A stretch of 64,000 nucleotides of DNA, from contig CAIUPP010000123.1 of NCBI GenBank assembly GCA_903901045.1, positions 1 to 64,000 of the forward strand. The letters run 5' to 3'. Made by a program: the position numbers and the translations under genes. Within the stretch, counting starts at the first letter, position 1. Every line of letters starts with the position of its first letter. Shown here in pieces: positions 1 through 8,294 of this stretch. The notes below the pieces were generated by a model. That model ran no database searches, was not told the DNA's origin, and worked only from the letters and a program-made list of their open reading frames with translations. The DNA is from an uncultured Planctomycetota bacterium (GTDB taxonomy: Bacteria; Planctomycetota; Brocadiia; CAIUPP01).

Positions 1-214
1 CGCCGTGGGCTACTATCCATCACCCCCTGCGGGGGTTCGCAGAGTAATTTCAACAGGGCAAACCGGTTTCGCACCTGCAGCGCGGGTCATCCAACTCGCG
101 GACCGTTTGAGTTGTGAAACTGAGGCTGGAGTGGTGGCGGCAGGAGTGTCGCGGGATCACCAGGGGCGGTATCCGTACGTTTCCGCTTCTATCTGCGGAT
201 TGAACCGCTGTCGA
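1..214. other. Window edge, no gene recognised
   Basis: No reading frame here resembles a known protein. Around 170-200 there is a degraded match to the 'ATCTGCGG/GCGTTTCTGCG' half-repeat also seen at 2790-2822, which belongs to the dispersed palindrome families of this genome. Otherwise I see nothing in this stretch. Confidence 0.5.
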
Positions 215-553
215 TCAAGCCGTCGGGGGCGGCTGAGCGGGGGCCTGAGCGGCGGGCGGCGGCGTGGCCGCGCCGGACACCTTGTCCTTCATCACTTTCC
301 CCATCTTGAAAGTGACCACGCGCTTGGGCGGCACCGCCACCTTCGCGCCCGTGCGCGGGTTGCGCCCCGTGCGCGGCTTGCGCACGACGACCTCGAATAC
401 GCCGAAGTCCCGGAATTCCAACCGGTTGCCCCCCGACACCTCGTTGATAATTTCATCGAACAGCATCTGGATCACCTGCTTCACGGCAACCTGAGGCAGA
501 CCCGTCTGCTGTGCGAGACGTTCGGCGATCTCACGCTTCGTCGTCGTGCCCAT
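215..553 (-). CDS. HU/IHF family nucleoid DNA-binding protein
   Basis: This 112-residue protein has the whole HU/IHF fold: two N-terminal helices (TKREIAERLAQQTG), the beta saddle (EFRDFGVFEVV) and the DNA-intercalating arm with RTGRNPRTG around residues 62-70, followed by VTFKMGK. These proteins bend DNA as dimers and organise the nucleoid. The ATG at 553 is preceded by a near-perfect Shine-Dalgarno AAGGAGGT, spacing 7. The family is usually about 90 residues; here about 20 extra Ala/Pro/Gln-rich residues follow, a low-complexity tail of unknown role. It is divergent from the next gene. Whether it is HU or an IHF subunit cannot be told from one copy. Confidence 0.95.
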   Translation of the reverse strand: MGTTTKREIAERLAQQTGLPQVAVKQVIQMLFDEIINEVSGGNRLEFRDFGVFEVVVRKPRTGRNPRTGAKVAVPPKRVVTFKMGKVMKDKVSGAATPPPAAQAPAQPPPTA

Positions 554-695
554 AGAAAGACCTCCTTGAAGTTGCCCACAAACAGGTGTATTGTTCTATC
601 CCGTTGCATTGCTTCCCACAATGACAATCTATATGCTAAAGGCGTCGGCGTCAAGTCAAATTCTTCCCCTAAATTGGTAGGCGAGGTTGCGCAAC

Positions 696-1400
696 GTGTT
701 GAACTCTGACAGGATAAGGCGGAACCTGCATAGCGTGCAGGCCCGGATTGCCTCCGCCGAGGCCCGTTCCGGGCGGCCGAACGGCTCCGTGCGGCTGGTT
801 GCAGTGACGAAAACTGTGACACCTGAGACAGTGCGCGCGCTTTGGGAAGCCGGCGTGCGCGATTTTGCCGAGAACCGCGTGCAGATGCTGCTCCAGAAAG
901 TGGCCGCTCTGCACGACTTGCCGATCCGCTGGCACATGATCGGCAGCTTGCAGACGAACAAAGTCGGCAAGCTATTCCTTGCCACCGGGCTGACGGCAAT
1001 TCATTCGCTCGACAGCGCCAGGCTGGCCGAGGCGCTGAACGCGGCCGCCGCGAAGCAGGGGGGCCTCATCGAGGCGCTGGTGGAAGTCAACGTCAGCGGC
1101 GAGGCGAGCAAACATGGCCTGCCTCCGGAAGCGCTGGGCGATCTGCTGCGCGCTGTGGGGGGATTGGATCGGCTGAGAGTCACCGGGCTGATGACCATGG
1201 CCCCGTTTTCCGCGAGCGCCGAAGATGGCCGTCCCGTCTTCGCGAAATTGCGCGCGTTAAAGGAGTCGCTGCGCGATGGCTTGCCCTCCAACGTCCGGTT
1301 GGAGCATCTCTCGATGGGGATGAGCAACGACTTCGAAGTGGCGATTGAGGAGGGCGCGGACATCGTCCGCATCGGGACGGCCTTGTTCCGTGAAACGTAG
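696..1400 (+). CDS. YggS/PLPBP family pyridoxal phosphate homeostasis protein
   Basis: This is a single-domain alanine-racemase-like TIM barrel of about 234 residues. It has the PLP lysine in LVAVTKT (about K39), the DFAENRVQ motif, the [11 protein letters not shown] motif and the C-terminal [27 protein letters not shown] signature in two parts. Members bind PLP without known catalysis and buffer cellular PLP and amino-acid pools. I chose the GTG at 696 because GAGG lies 9 bases upstream; a TTG at 687 is possible. proC follows about 155 bases downstream, and yggS-proC linkage is common in bacteria, which supports the call. Confidence 0.93.
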   Translation: MLNSDRIRRNLHSVQARIASAEARSGRPNGSVRLVAVTKTVTPETVRALWEAGVRDFAENRVQMLLQKVAALHDLPIRWHMIGSLQTNKVGKLFLATGLTAIHSLDSARLAEALNAAAAKQGGLIEALVEVNVSGEASKHGLPPEALGDLLRAVGGLDRLRVTGLMTMAPFSASAEDGRPVFAKLRALKESLRDGLPSNVRLEHLSMGMSNDFEVAIEEGADIVRIGTALFRET

Positions 1401-1519
1401 CGTGGACTCTCCAGTCCACGCGCCCGTGTAGCGCGGGCTTTAGCCCGCGTCCGTGGCCGCGCTCCGTGTAGCGCGGGCTTCAGCCCGCGTCCGTAGTGGG
1501 GGCGCCGCATGCTGCGCCC
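1400..1519. repeat. Cluster of four short palindromes between yggS and proC
   Basis: Four small inverted repeats are packed head to tail: 1400-1421 (9-bp arms, 4-base loop), 1425-1454 and 1465-1494 (two nearly identical 30-bp units built on GCGGGCTT/AGCCCGC), and 1500-1519 (a 20-bp near-palindrome). The last family recurs at 8086-8105, 34892-34911, 34946-34965 and 35956-35975. They may form hairpins in the transcript between the two genes. Confidence 0.85.
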
Positions 1520-1554
1520 TGGTCAGACAGAGAGTCGGTAAAGGAGGATTCACC

Positions 1555-2364
1555 ATGGCTAAAGAACGAATCGGTTTCCTGGGCGCCGGACAGATGGCCG
1601 AGGCGATTGCGCGCGGGATCGTCTCCGCCAAAATGGCCGAGCCGTCGATGCTGATTGCCTCCGATCCCGACGCCGCGCGCCGCGACCTGTTCCGCGAAAT
1701 GGGGGCGCGCGCCGGCGAGGACAATCTCGCCGTCGTCAAAGAGGCGGACACCTTGATCATCGCGGTCAAGCCGCAGACGCTGGCGGAACTGCTCACGCAG
1801 ATCGGTTCCGTCCTGCGCGAAAAACAGCGGATCATCAGCATCTGCGCGGGCGTCCCCACGACGGTCATCGAGGCGGCGTCGAAACGCAAACTGCGCGTCG
1901 TGCGCGCCATGCCCAACCTGCCCATGCGCGTTCGCATGGGCGCCACCGCGCTCTGCCCCGGCAAGCACGCCACCGCGCAGGATATGGCCCTCGCCGGCAA
2001 AATCTTCAGCGCAGGCGGGCGCGCCGTGGAAGTGAAGGAGGAGTTGATGGACGCCGTCACCGCCCTCAGCGGCAGCGGCCCCGCGTACTTCTACTTCCTG
2101 GTCGAAGTCATGATCGAGGCGGGGGTGCAGGAGGGGCTGAACCCGACCGTCGCGCGCACCCTGGCGATCCAGACCGCCCGCGGCGCCGCCGAAATGATGG
2201 CCGCCGCCGACGCCTCCCCCGAGGAACTGCGCCGCCGCGTCACCAGCAAAGCCGGCACCACCGAGGCGGCGTTCAAAAAGATCGAAGAACTCAAAGTGCG
2301 CGAGGGGCTCAAAGCCGCCATCGCCGCCGCTGCGGCAAGAGCGAGGGAGTTGGGAAAGCGGTAG
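1555..2364 (+). CDS. proC: Pyrroline-5-carboxylate reductase
   Basis: The 269-residue protein catalyses the NAD(P)H-dependent reduction of pyrroline-5-carboxylate to proline, the last step of proline synthesis, in the cytoplasm. It starts with a Rossmann nucleotide-binding motif (IGFLGAGQMAEAI), contains VRAMPNLP, and has the family signature ALSGSGPAYFYFLVE followed by the helical C-terminal domain with RRRVTSKAGTTEAA. The ATG at 1555 is used because AAAGGAGG sits 8 bases upstream; an open frame extends 34 codons further but only through the repeat cluster. Length matches the family (260-280). Confidence 0.97.
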   Translation: MAKERIGFLGAGQMAEAIARGIVSAKMAEPSMLIASDPDAARRDLFREMGARAGEDNLAVVKEADTLIIAVKPQTLAELLTQIGSVLREKQRIISICAGVPTTVIEAASKRKLRVVRAMPNLPMRVRMGATALCPGKHATAQDMALAGKIFSAGGRAVEVKEELMDAVTALSGSGPAYFYFLVEVMIEAGVQEGLNPTVARTLAIQTARGAAEMMAAADASPEELRRRVTSKAGTTEAAFKKIEELKVREGLKAAIAAAAARARELGKR

Positions 2365-2442
2365 GAGTGCAAAATGCAAGAGGGGCGCGCAAACGCTCCC
2401 GTGAGTGCAGAGTGCACAATGGCGGAGCGCAGCGTACGGAAT

Positions 2443-2468
2443 GGTGGAGCGCGCTGTCCCAGCGCGCT
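2443..2468. repeat. 26-bp dispersed palindrome, copy 1
   Basis: A palindrome with 9-bp arms (AGCGCGCTG/CAGCGCGCT) around a 3-base loop, preceded by GGTGG. Exactly the same 26 bases occur at 17083-17108, inside a reading frame, and at 33126-33151, so it is a dispersed repeat rather than a terminator unique to this site. Confidence 0.9.
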
Positions 2469-2494
2469 GGGCGTGGCCGTTAAAAGCAGGTGCA

Positions 2495-2569
2495 GTAGCG
2501 CGGGTTCTCAAATCCGTGCAGCATTCCCGTGCCTGTGGCACGGGACGCGGACTTGAGAGTCCGCGCTAC
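2495..2569. repeat. Nested palindromic repeat
   Basis: Imperfect outer arms begin with GTAGCGCGG at 2495 and end with CCGCGCTAC at 2569. Inside is a perfect 8-bp hairpin, CCCGTGCC/GGCACGGG at 2526-2544. The outer arm belongs to the same family as the GCGGGCTT units at 1425-1494 and the GATAACCCGCGCTAC ends near 35040 and 36050. Confidence 0.8.
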
Positions 2570-2854
2570 ACACGGCTCCTGCGCGGAGCGCCTACTTTCA
2601 GCGGCCACACCCAGTGCGCTATGTTGACTTCGGGGTGGCAGTGGTGCAAATCGGAGGAAAGACGAGATCTGCTTCGTTGCGAGAGGGTGGGAAATATGGA
2701 AGATCGCCGCGTTCGCGCCGGGGGCGCACAAACGCGAAGGAGGTCATTAGGCGGCGCTCACTCGCGATGACGATTCATTGGATGACTTATCCGTATCCGC
2801 GCGTTTCTGCGTTCATCTGCGGCCAACGGTCTTTCCGTTGCTTCCCCTGTGGCG

Positions 2855-4615
2855 TCACCCCTCCGGCTGGCGCTCCTGGACCAGTTCTGGCACCACCTTG
2901 CGCGTCTCGTCGGACAGGTACTGCTCCACTTCCTTCGCGGTCTTCAGGGAGAGCGCGTGGTCGGCGATCTTCTTCGCCCCTTCGTAGCGGATGGAGCGGA
3001 TCAGCTTCTTCACGTCGGGGATGACGCTGGGCGCCATGCTGAGCGACTCGAACCCCATCCCCACCAGCAGGATCGTGTGCATGATGTCGCCGGCCATCTC
3101 GCCGCACATGGAGACGCGGATGCCCGCCTTCTGACCCGCCTGCACCGTGCGCTGGATCAGCCGCAGCACCGCCGGGTCCACCGGCGAGTAGAGGTGCGCC
3201 ACCCGCTCGTTGTCGCGGTCCACCGCCAGCGTGTACTGCACCAGGTCGTTGGTGCCGATGCTGAAGAAATCCGATTCCTCCGCCAGCAGGTCCGCCGTCA
3301 TGGCGGCGGAGGGGACCTCGATCATAATCCCCACCTGAATCTTCTTGTCGTACACCGCGCCGGCGGCGTCGAACTCCTCCATGACCTCGGTGACGACCTT
3401 GCGCGCCTCGCGCAGTTCGGCGAGATTGGCGATCATCGGGAACATGAAGCGCAGCTTCCCCATCGCCGACGCGCGCAGAATGGCGCGGATCTGGTTGCGG
3501 AACACCGTGGGCTGAAGGCGCAGCAGGCGCATCGAGCGGCAGCCCAGGAACGGGTTGCGTTCGGGGAAGCCGCTCGGGAACTTGTCGGCCCCCAGGTCGA
3601 GGATGCGGATCGTCATGGGGTGGTCCTTCAGCGCGCGGATCGCCTCCATGTACGCCTGGAAGTGCGCCTCCTCGTCCGGCGGATTCTCGGCGGTGTGGTA
3701 GAGGAACTCCGTGCGGTACAGCCCCACCCCCGAAGCGCCGTTGTTCAGGACGGTCGCCACCTCGTTGGGGAACTCGATATTCGCCTCGATAATCACCGCG
3801 CGCCCGTCGAGCGTGACCGCCGGCAGGTTGCAGAACTCCGCCGCCGTGCGCTCCTCGATGACCTCAAAAGTCCGGCCGCGCGCCTGGTAGCGCTGGCGGG
3901 TCGCCTCGTCGGGGGTGATCACCACCGCCCCCTGGCTGCCGTCCACGATCAGCATGTCGCCATCCACCACGCTGTTGATCAGCCCCGCCGCGCCCACGAC
4001 CGCCGGAATTCCCAGCGCGCGCGCCAGGATGGCCGTGTGGCTCGTGCGCCCGCCCGCCTCGGTCGCAATCCCCAGCACCTTCTCCTTGTCGAACCCCGCC
4101 GTTTGCGAGGGGGTCAGATCGTGCGCCACGATCACCACCGGCCCCGGCGCTCGCGCGAGTTGCTGGTGGGTTTCCCCCTGCAGGTTGCGCAGCAACCGCT
4201 GGCCGATGTCCTCGAAATCGCGCACGCGCTGGAGCAGGTAGGAATCTCCCGCCTCCTGCAGCGACGTGATGTAGCGCCGGAGGATCTCCTGCACCGCGAA
4301 CTCCGCGGTGAAAAGACGGTGGGTGATGAGGTTGGTGATCTGGTGGCGCAGCTTGGGGTCTTCCAGAATGCCCAGATGGACCTGGAAGATGTCGCTGACG
4401 CTGACCTGCTGATCCAGGCGGGTGCGCAGCCCCTCGGCCAGTTCGTGAATTTCCTGCTGCGAGGCGGTCAGCGCCTTGTCGAAACGGGCGATCTCGCGCG
4501 GGGCCTCGTCGGGCATGACGAACTTGCGCGCAATCTGCGCCCCCTGGCTCTCCACGATGCGCGCCGGGCCGATTGCCACGCCGGGACTGACCGCAATTCC
4601 CCGCCGAGTCTCCAC
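2855..4615 (-). CDS. ptsI: Phosphoenolpyruvate-protein phosphotransferase (PTS Enzyme I)
   Basis: The 586-residue Enzyme I takes phosphate from phosphoenolpyruvate onto a histidine and passes it to HPr. The N-terminal HPr-binding and phosphohistidine domain holds the active-site His193 in GGRTSHTAILARALG; the C-terminal PEP-binding barrel shows FLYHTAENPPDEEAHF, NPFLGCRSMRLL, MFPMIANLAELREA, IGTNDLVQYTLAVDR and SMCGEMAG. Length is normal. The GTG start at 4615 directly abuts the stop of the HPr gene. It is the last gene of the hpf-EIIA-HPr-EI operon. No EIIB or EIIC permease is present, so a regulatory PTS is the likely setting. Confidence 0.97.
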   Translation of the reverse strand: METRRGIAVSPGVAIGPARIVESQGAQIARKFVMPDEAPREIARFDKALTASQQEIHELAEGLRTRLDQQVSVSDIFQVHLGILEDPKLRHQITNLITHRLFTAEFAVQEILRRYITSLQEAGDSYLLQRVRDFEDIGQRLLRNLQGETHQQLARAPGPVVIVAHDLTPSQTAGFDKEKVLGIATEAGGRTSHTAILARALGIPAVVGAAGLINSVVDGDMLIVDGSQGAVVITPDEATRQRYQARGRTFEVIEERTAAEFCNLPAVTLDGRAVIIEANIEFPNEVATVLNNGASGVGLYRTEFLYHTAENPPDEEAHFQAYMEAIRALKDHPMTIRILDLGADKFPSGFPERNPFLGCRSMRLLRLQPTVFRNQIRAILRASAMGKLRFMFPMIANLAELREARKVVTEVMEEFDAAGAVYDKKIQVGIMIEVPSAAMTADLLAEESDFFSIGTNDLVQYTLAVDRDNERVAHLYSPVDPAVLRLIQRTVQAGQKAGIRVSMCGEMAGDIMHTILLVGMGFESLSMAPSVIPDVKKLIRSIRYEGAKKIADHALSLKTAKEVEQYLSDETRKVVPELVQERQPEG

Positions 4616-4894
4616 CTAGATGTCCTCATCGCGGTTGATGCTGTTGACGATCACATCTTCCAGCGTGGTCATCGCCTCCTGGGCGTCCGTCCCCTCGGTG
4701 ACGATGAGCAGCTCCGCTCCCGGGAGCGCCGCCAGCAGGATGATGTCCGTAATGCTCTTCGCATTCGCGGTCTTGCCGCGATACATCAGCTTGATGTCGC
4801 ATTTGAATTTTCCGGCGGCGTCCATAATGCGTCGAGCCGGCCGCAGGTGCAGGCCGGTTTTGTGAATCAATGGAACCGATTTCTGAAAACGCAT
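4616..4894 (-). CDS. HPr-type phosphocarrier protein
   Basis: This small protein of 92 residues is the phosphate carrier between Enzyme I and EIIA. The active-site histidine is His16 in GLHLRPA, and a serine at position 47 in NAKSITDI matches the regulatory Ser46 of HPr, which HPr kinase phosphorylates in other bacteria; no hprK lies in the window. I start it at the ATG at 4894, which gives canonical HPr length; a TTG at 4954 would add 20 residues unlike any HPr. No strong Shine-Dalgarno is visible, so translation may depend on coupling to the EIIA gene upstream. Confidence 0.93.
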   Translation of the reverse strand: MRFQKSVPLIHKTGLHLRPARRIMDAAGKFKCDIKLMYRGKTANAKSITDIILLAALPGAELLIVTEGTDAQEAMTTLEDVIVNSINRDEDI

Positions 4895-4961
4895 GGTCGT
4901 TGACGCTAATAGAATATCGAGTGGTGAATGCGCCGCACCGGACGTTCGACTCAAGCGGACT

Positions 4962-5435
4962 TCACGCCTTCACGCGGTCGTCCACTTCGCGCAGCAGGTC
5001 CGCCAGTTCCTTCTTGGTCTTGGCGCGCCGCAGGAAGGCGCAGTAGTCGTCATCCTTCAGCAGCGCAGCCACTTTGCGAAGCGCCTCCAGATGCGACTCC
5101 GCCTGGTCCGGGGAACTGGTCAGCAGGAAAACCAAGTGCACCGGCTGGCCGTCCAGGGCGCCGAACTCCACGCCCTTTTCGGAGCGCCCGAACGCCCCCA
5201 GCATCCCCTGCACTTCGCGCACCTTGGCGTGCGGAACGGCCACGCCCTTGCCGATCCCCGTGCTGCCTTTGCGCTCGCGCTCCAGAATCGCCTTCTCGAC
5301 GGCCACGCCCTGGCTCTTCGTCAGCGACCCGCTAGCGACCATCGTCTGCACCAACTCGCGGACGACCTCTTCCTTCCCCGTCGCCTTCAGGTCTGCAACA
5401 ATGTTACCGCTTGCGAAGAAGTCTGAAAATCTCAT
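4962..5435 (-). CDS. PTS EIIA (fructose/nitrogen type, PtsN-like)
   Basis: The 157-residue protein has the EIIA(Ntr/Fru) fold with the phosphoacceptor His69 in GIGKGVAVPHAKV and the preceding alpha-beta segment EEVVRELVQTMVASGSL. It would accept phosphate from HPr. Without EIIB/EIIC partners it probably acts as a signalling protein, as PtsN does for nitrogen, potassium and stress responses; that is inference. The ATG at 5435 shares its A with the TGA stop of the upstream gene, so translation is coupled. A TTG one codon earlier is possible. Confidence 0.92.
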   Translation of the reverse strand: MRFSDFFASGNIVADLKATGKEEVVRELVQTMVASGSLTKSQGVAVEKAILERERKGSTGIGKGVAVPHAKVREVQGMLGAFGRSEKGVEFGALDGQPVHLVFLLTSSPDQAESHLEALRKVAALLKDDDYCAFLRRAKTKKELADLLREVDDRVKA

Positions 5436-5812
5436 CAATCACCCTCTGAAGCCGCGTCCTCTTCGGACGAGCCTTCCTTTGCCTTTGCTATGTCGCCAAA
5501 CCGGTTCTCCTTGGAGCCCGTGCGCCGGTCCTTGTAGCGTGCTTCCACCTTCTGCAGTTGCTTCTCCACTTTCGAAATCACCTGGTCGATGGAGGTGTAC
5601 ATGTCGTGGGAGACGCTCTTGGCCACCACCTCTCCCTTGCCCCGCGTCTTCGCGATGATTTCAGCGGTGTGCCGCTCCCCCTCGATCCCCAGCGTGACGG
5701 TCATGTGCATCAGATGATTGCTGACCCGCCCGAGTTTCTCCGCGCGGCTGCGCGCGTGCTCGCGCATCGCGTCGGTCACGTCCACATGGCGGCCGGAAAT
5801 GATAAGTTCCAC
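5435..5812 (-). CDS. hpf: Ribosome hibernation promoting factor (HPF/YfiA family)
   Basis: This 125-residue protein matches the N-terminal sigma-54 modulation/HPF domain: MELIISGRHVDVTDAMREHARSR in two parts, then YTSIDQVISKVEKQLQK. HPF binds the 30S subunit in stationary phase and stabilises inactive ribosomes. It lacks the long-form C-terminal dimerisation domain, so it is a short HPF. The GTG start at 5812 has GGGGAGGA upstream. It leads the operon and lies about 70 bases downstream of a consensus promoter at 5886-5915. Linkage of hpf to ptsN-type genes is common, usually with rpoN, which is not present here. Confidence 0.93.
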   Translation of the reverse strand: MELIISGRHVDVTDAMREHARSRAEKLGRVSNHLMHMTVTLGIEGERHTAEIIAKTRGKGEVVAKSVSHDMYTSIDQVISKVEKQLQKVEARYKDRRTGSKENRFGDIAKAKEGSSEEDAASEGD

Positions 5813-5885
5813 CAGCGTCCTCCCCTGCCGAAGAGACGATATAAGCAGGGGCCGCCGCGTTCACGTAACGACGGCCACTGAGTGG

Positions 5886-5915
5886 ATTATAGGGGCAGGG
5901 CCGCCGGGGTGTCAA
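5886..5915 (-). promoter_or_regulatory. Sigma-70 promoter of the hpf-EIIA-HPr-EI operon
   Basis: On the minus strand a perfect -35 TTGACA (5915-5910) and a perfect -10 TATAAT (5891-5886) are 18 bases apart. It points into hpf, with transcription expected to start near 5879. Confidence 0.82.
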
Positions 5916-5989
5916 CCGAGACGCAGACCCGGAATCCCGGTTCCGCCCCGCGCGCCGCGCCATTCCGCGCCGCGGCGCCCACTAAATGG

Positions 5990-6018
5990 TTGACACTGGG
6001 CTGAGGGCATGTTAATGT
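5990..6018 (+). promoter_or_regulatory. Sigma-70 promoter of the GAF-PP2C phosphatase gene
   Basis: TTGACA at 5990-5995 and TAATGT at 6013-6018 are separated by 17 bases, close to consensus. It is divergent from the hpf operon promoter, about 75 bases away, and lies about 65 bases before the ATG at 6085. Confidence 0.75.
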
Positions 6019-6084
6019 GCTGACGCAATATCATCGAATTCGCGTGCTTTCCCGGGAGGCCCGGGCTGTTCCGGGCGGAGAGCC

Positions 6085-7341
6085 ATGATCGCCGCTGCCG
6101 AAAAATCGTCGGTCGAAACCATCCTCAAAGAGATCAGCGACGTCGTCAGCTCCATTGACGACGAACAGCGTGTGATGGACGACCTGGTGCGCCTGACCAC
6201 CACCCTCCTGGGGGTGGGTACCTGTTCGCTCGTCCTGATCGAGACCGACGGCGTGGAAATGCGCATCCGCGCCGGCTTCGGCCTGAGCCCGGAAGTCATT
6301 GCCAATTTCCGCCAGCGCGTCGGCGACGGCATCACCGGCTTCGTCGCCAAGAGCGGCAAGCCGCTGCTGATCGAAGACGTCGAAACCCACCCGATGTTCC
6401 AGCGCAAGAACCGCTCCCGTTACAGCACTAAGTCGCTCCTGAGCGTCCCGCTGATCCATCGCCAGCGCACCATCGGCGTGCTCAACGTCAACAACCGCAA
6501 CGACGGGGGGGTGTTCACCCGCTCGGATGAAATGCTCCTCTCCGTCCTGGCCAACTTCATGGTCATCACCATCGAAAAAGCCCAGATGCGCGAGAAGCTC
6601 CACGAGCAGGAGAAGTACGAAGCCGAGTTGCGCGTGGCGCGCGAGATTCAGGAGCACATCCTGCCCGGCGCCATCCCCGTCCGCCCGAAATGGCACCTCG
6701 CGGCGCGCAACGTCCCTGCGCGTTCCGTCGCCGGCGATTTCTACGACGTCATCCCCCTGGACGACAGCCACACCTGCGTCGTCCTCGGCGACGTCTGCGG
6801 CAAGGGACTTCCCGCCGCCCTCTACATGGTCCGCGTGCTCAGCTACTACCGCGTCGTCGCGCAGGTGCGCCGCACCGCCCCGGAGATCATGTCCTTCGTC
6901 AACGACCTGCTGGCCGCCGAATGGTCCGAGCGCACCTTTGTCACCGCGGCCGCCTGCGTCCTCGACCACAACACCGGCAAAGCGACGTTCTGCTCCGCCG
7001 GTCACCCCGCGCCGTATCACCTGTGCGAGCGCACCGGCAAGGTCGAGCCGGTCGCCGTCGAACACAGCCTGCCGCTGGGCATCCAGGCGGGCATCACCTT
7101 CGAACCGTTCGAACTGAACACCCAGCCGGGCGACCAGTTCGTCCTGTACACCGACGGCGTCACCGAGGCGAAGAACGGCCGCGAGGAAATGTACTGCGAA
7201 ACACGCCTGCGTGACACCATGAAAGGCCACCACGGCACCGCGCAGGCGCTGCTGGACCGCATCGTCCACTCCGTGGAGGAGTTCTCCGGACTCACCCTGC
7301 AGGCCGACGATGTGACGCTCGTAGTCATCAAGCGCGACTGA
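6085..7341 (+). CDS. GAF domain / SpoIIE-type PP2C serine phosphatase (RsbU-like)
   Basis: This 418-residue protein has an N-terminal GAF sensor domain (about 15-165, including GITGFVAKSGKPLLIEDV and LSVPLIHRQRTIGVLNVNN), a helical linker (REKLHEQEKYEAELRVAREIQ), and a C-terminal PP2C-like phosphatase (about 205-418) with the metal-binding aspartates in SVAGDFYDVI and VLGDVCGKGLPAALYM, plus YTDGVTEAKN and DDVTLVVIK. Relatives dephosphorylate anti-anti-sigma factors in partner-switching stress pathways; no such partner is in the window, so its target is unknown. It is divergent from the PTS/hpf operon with its own promoter. Confidence 0.93.
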   Translation: MIAAAEKSSVETILKEISDVVSSIDDEQRVMDDLVRLTTTLLGVGTCSLVLIETDGVEMRIRAGFGLSPEVIANFRQRVGDGITGFVAKSGKPLLIEDVETHPMFQRKNRSRYSTKSLLSVPLIHRQRTIGVLNVNNRNDGGVFTRSDEMLLSVLANFMVITIEKAQMREKLHEQEKYEAELRVAREIQEHILPGAIPVRPKWHLAARNVPARSVAGDFYDVIPLDDSHTCVVLGDVCGKGLPAALYMVRVLSYYRVVAQVRRTAPEIMSFVNDLLAAEWSERTFVTAAACVLDHNTGKATFCSAGHPAPYHLCERTGKVEPVAVEHSLPLGIQAGITFEPFELNTQPGDQFVLYTDGVTEAKNGREEMYCETRLRDTMKGHHGTAQALLDRIVHSVEEFSGLTLQADDVTLVVIKRD

Positions 7342-7408
7342 AGAAACGTTTTGCGCTGATCGCATGGCCTCTTGCCATCCCTCTTCTTGCGAAAGCGATG
7401 AAAATACC

Positions 7409-8047
7409 GTGGCGACTTTGCGCCGTCGTTTGACCCAACCGTTCATCCCGGTGGCCGCAGGGGCTCTGGCCTTCGCCGCGCTCTTCTGCGCCGGCTGCGG
7501 TTCAGTCAAGACCGACGTAGCGCTGGACGCCCCCGTCCGTCCGCATTGGCGTGTGCTGGTCCTGCCGCTCGACGACAGAAGCGTCCGCCGCGAGGCCATG
7601 GAAAACTCGATTTATGGAGCCACCGGCAGCCAGGGATCCTCCACCGTCGCCGCGCACGGAGTCTCCGGCGCCTTCGCATGCCAGTCCTCCGTCGAAATCA
7701 TCTCTGCCGTGGCCTTGCGGGATGAATTGGACCGCGTCAAAATGACGCTGATGCAGGCGGCGATGCTGGACAGCGGCAAAGCGTGCGACCTCGCCCGCAA
7801 CGTCAACGCCGACATGGTCATCCTCGGACGCGTCCCGCGTTACGAGAACGCCTGGGTTCTCTTCGTCCCCTGCGCCAAGGTCGCCCTCGTACTGGAAGGT
7901 TACGACCCCTCGACCAAACAGAAACTCTGGTCCGCCGAAGTATCCGGGCGGAAAATGTTCGCCAGCGAAAAACAACTTGCCTTCGACCTGGCCTCCGAGG
8001 CGGCCTGCCAGGTCCAAGCCCACCTCACCCAGCCTGTCACCCCCTAG
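7409..8047 (+). CDS. Predicted lipoprotein, TolB/CsgG-like fold possible
   Basis: I do not recognise a named family with certainty. With the GTG start at 7409 the protein is 212 residues and begins with a textbook lipoprotein signal: RRR, a hydrophobic stretch and the lipobox CAGC at residues 27-30; an ATG at 7364 would add 15 residues. The body has HWRVLVLPLDDRSV near the start and LARNVNADMVILGRVPRYE, a layout seen in CsgG/LpoB/GNA1162-type lipoproteins, which would place it at the outer membrane or envelope. It lies about 70 bases behind the phosphatase gene and may be cotranscribed. Confidence 0.75.
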   Translation: MATLRRRLTQPFIPVAAGALAFAALFCAGCGSVKTDVALDAPVRPHWRVLVLPLDDRSVRREAMENSIYGATGSQGSSTVAAHGVSGAFACQSSVEIISAVALRDELDRVKMTLMQAAMLDSGKACDLARNVNADMVILGRVPRYENAWVLFVPCAKVALVLEGYDPSTKQKLWSAEVSGRKMFASEKQLAFDLASEAACQVQAHLTQPVTP

Positions 8048-8085
8048 CAGTTCGCAAAGAAGTCATTCCTCGCGCGCCGTTGTAG

Positions 8086-8105
8086 GGGCGCAGCATGCTG
8101 CGCCC
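8086..8105. repeat. 20-bp perfect palindrome of a dispersed family
   Basis: GGGCGCAGCA and TGCTGCGCCC form a perfect palindrome, preceded by GTAG. Near-identical units lie at 1500-1519, 34946-34965 and 35956-35975, with a variant at 34892-34911. It sits in the gap before hydE; the rest of that gap (8106-8294) shows nothing I recognise. Confidence 0.85.
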
Positions 8106-8294
8106 TCGGCTCAGGCAGCGCCGGTCATGCAGGCGCGAGATCGTTAACCAGCCCCTCCGCTTCGCCCAGCGCCCCGCCACCCCTTCGATCATATTGCGCG
8201 CCAGCCGGGCAAGGAATATGATAGAGGAATGTCCGGCGCCCGCCATTCGCGGCTCACTTGGACCGGACAGCATAACTTATTGTGAGCGCTCTAG

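Larger units (their letters stand above)
2365..2854. other. Intergenic stretch filled with repeats, no gene
   Basis: This 490-base gap between convergent genes (proC on plus, ptsI on minus) has no convincing coding region. It holds a 26-bp palindrome at 2443-2468, a nested palindrome at 2495-2569 and a fragment of another dispersed repeat at about 2790-2822. The section 2580-2790 shows nothing I recognise. Confidence 0.6.

Noticed and set aside
627-654. Possible promoter for the HU gene on the minus strand (TTGACG / TATAGA)
   Set aside because: The spacer is only 15 bases and better alignments give poor -10 boxes, so I did not list it as a feature.
5-709. 234-codon open frame on the plus strand at the window start
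   Set aside because: It is antisense to the HU gene and its promoter region; no domain is visible.
2849-4903. 684-codon open frame antisense to ptsI and the HPr gene
   Set aside because: It is a shadow of the high-GC coding strand; the protein is rich in Arg, His, Leu and Val without domains, while the opposite strand is a clear Enzyme I.
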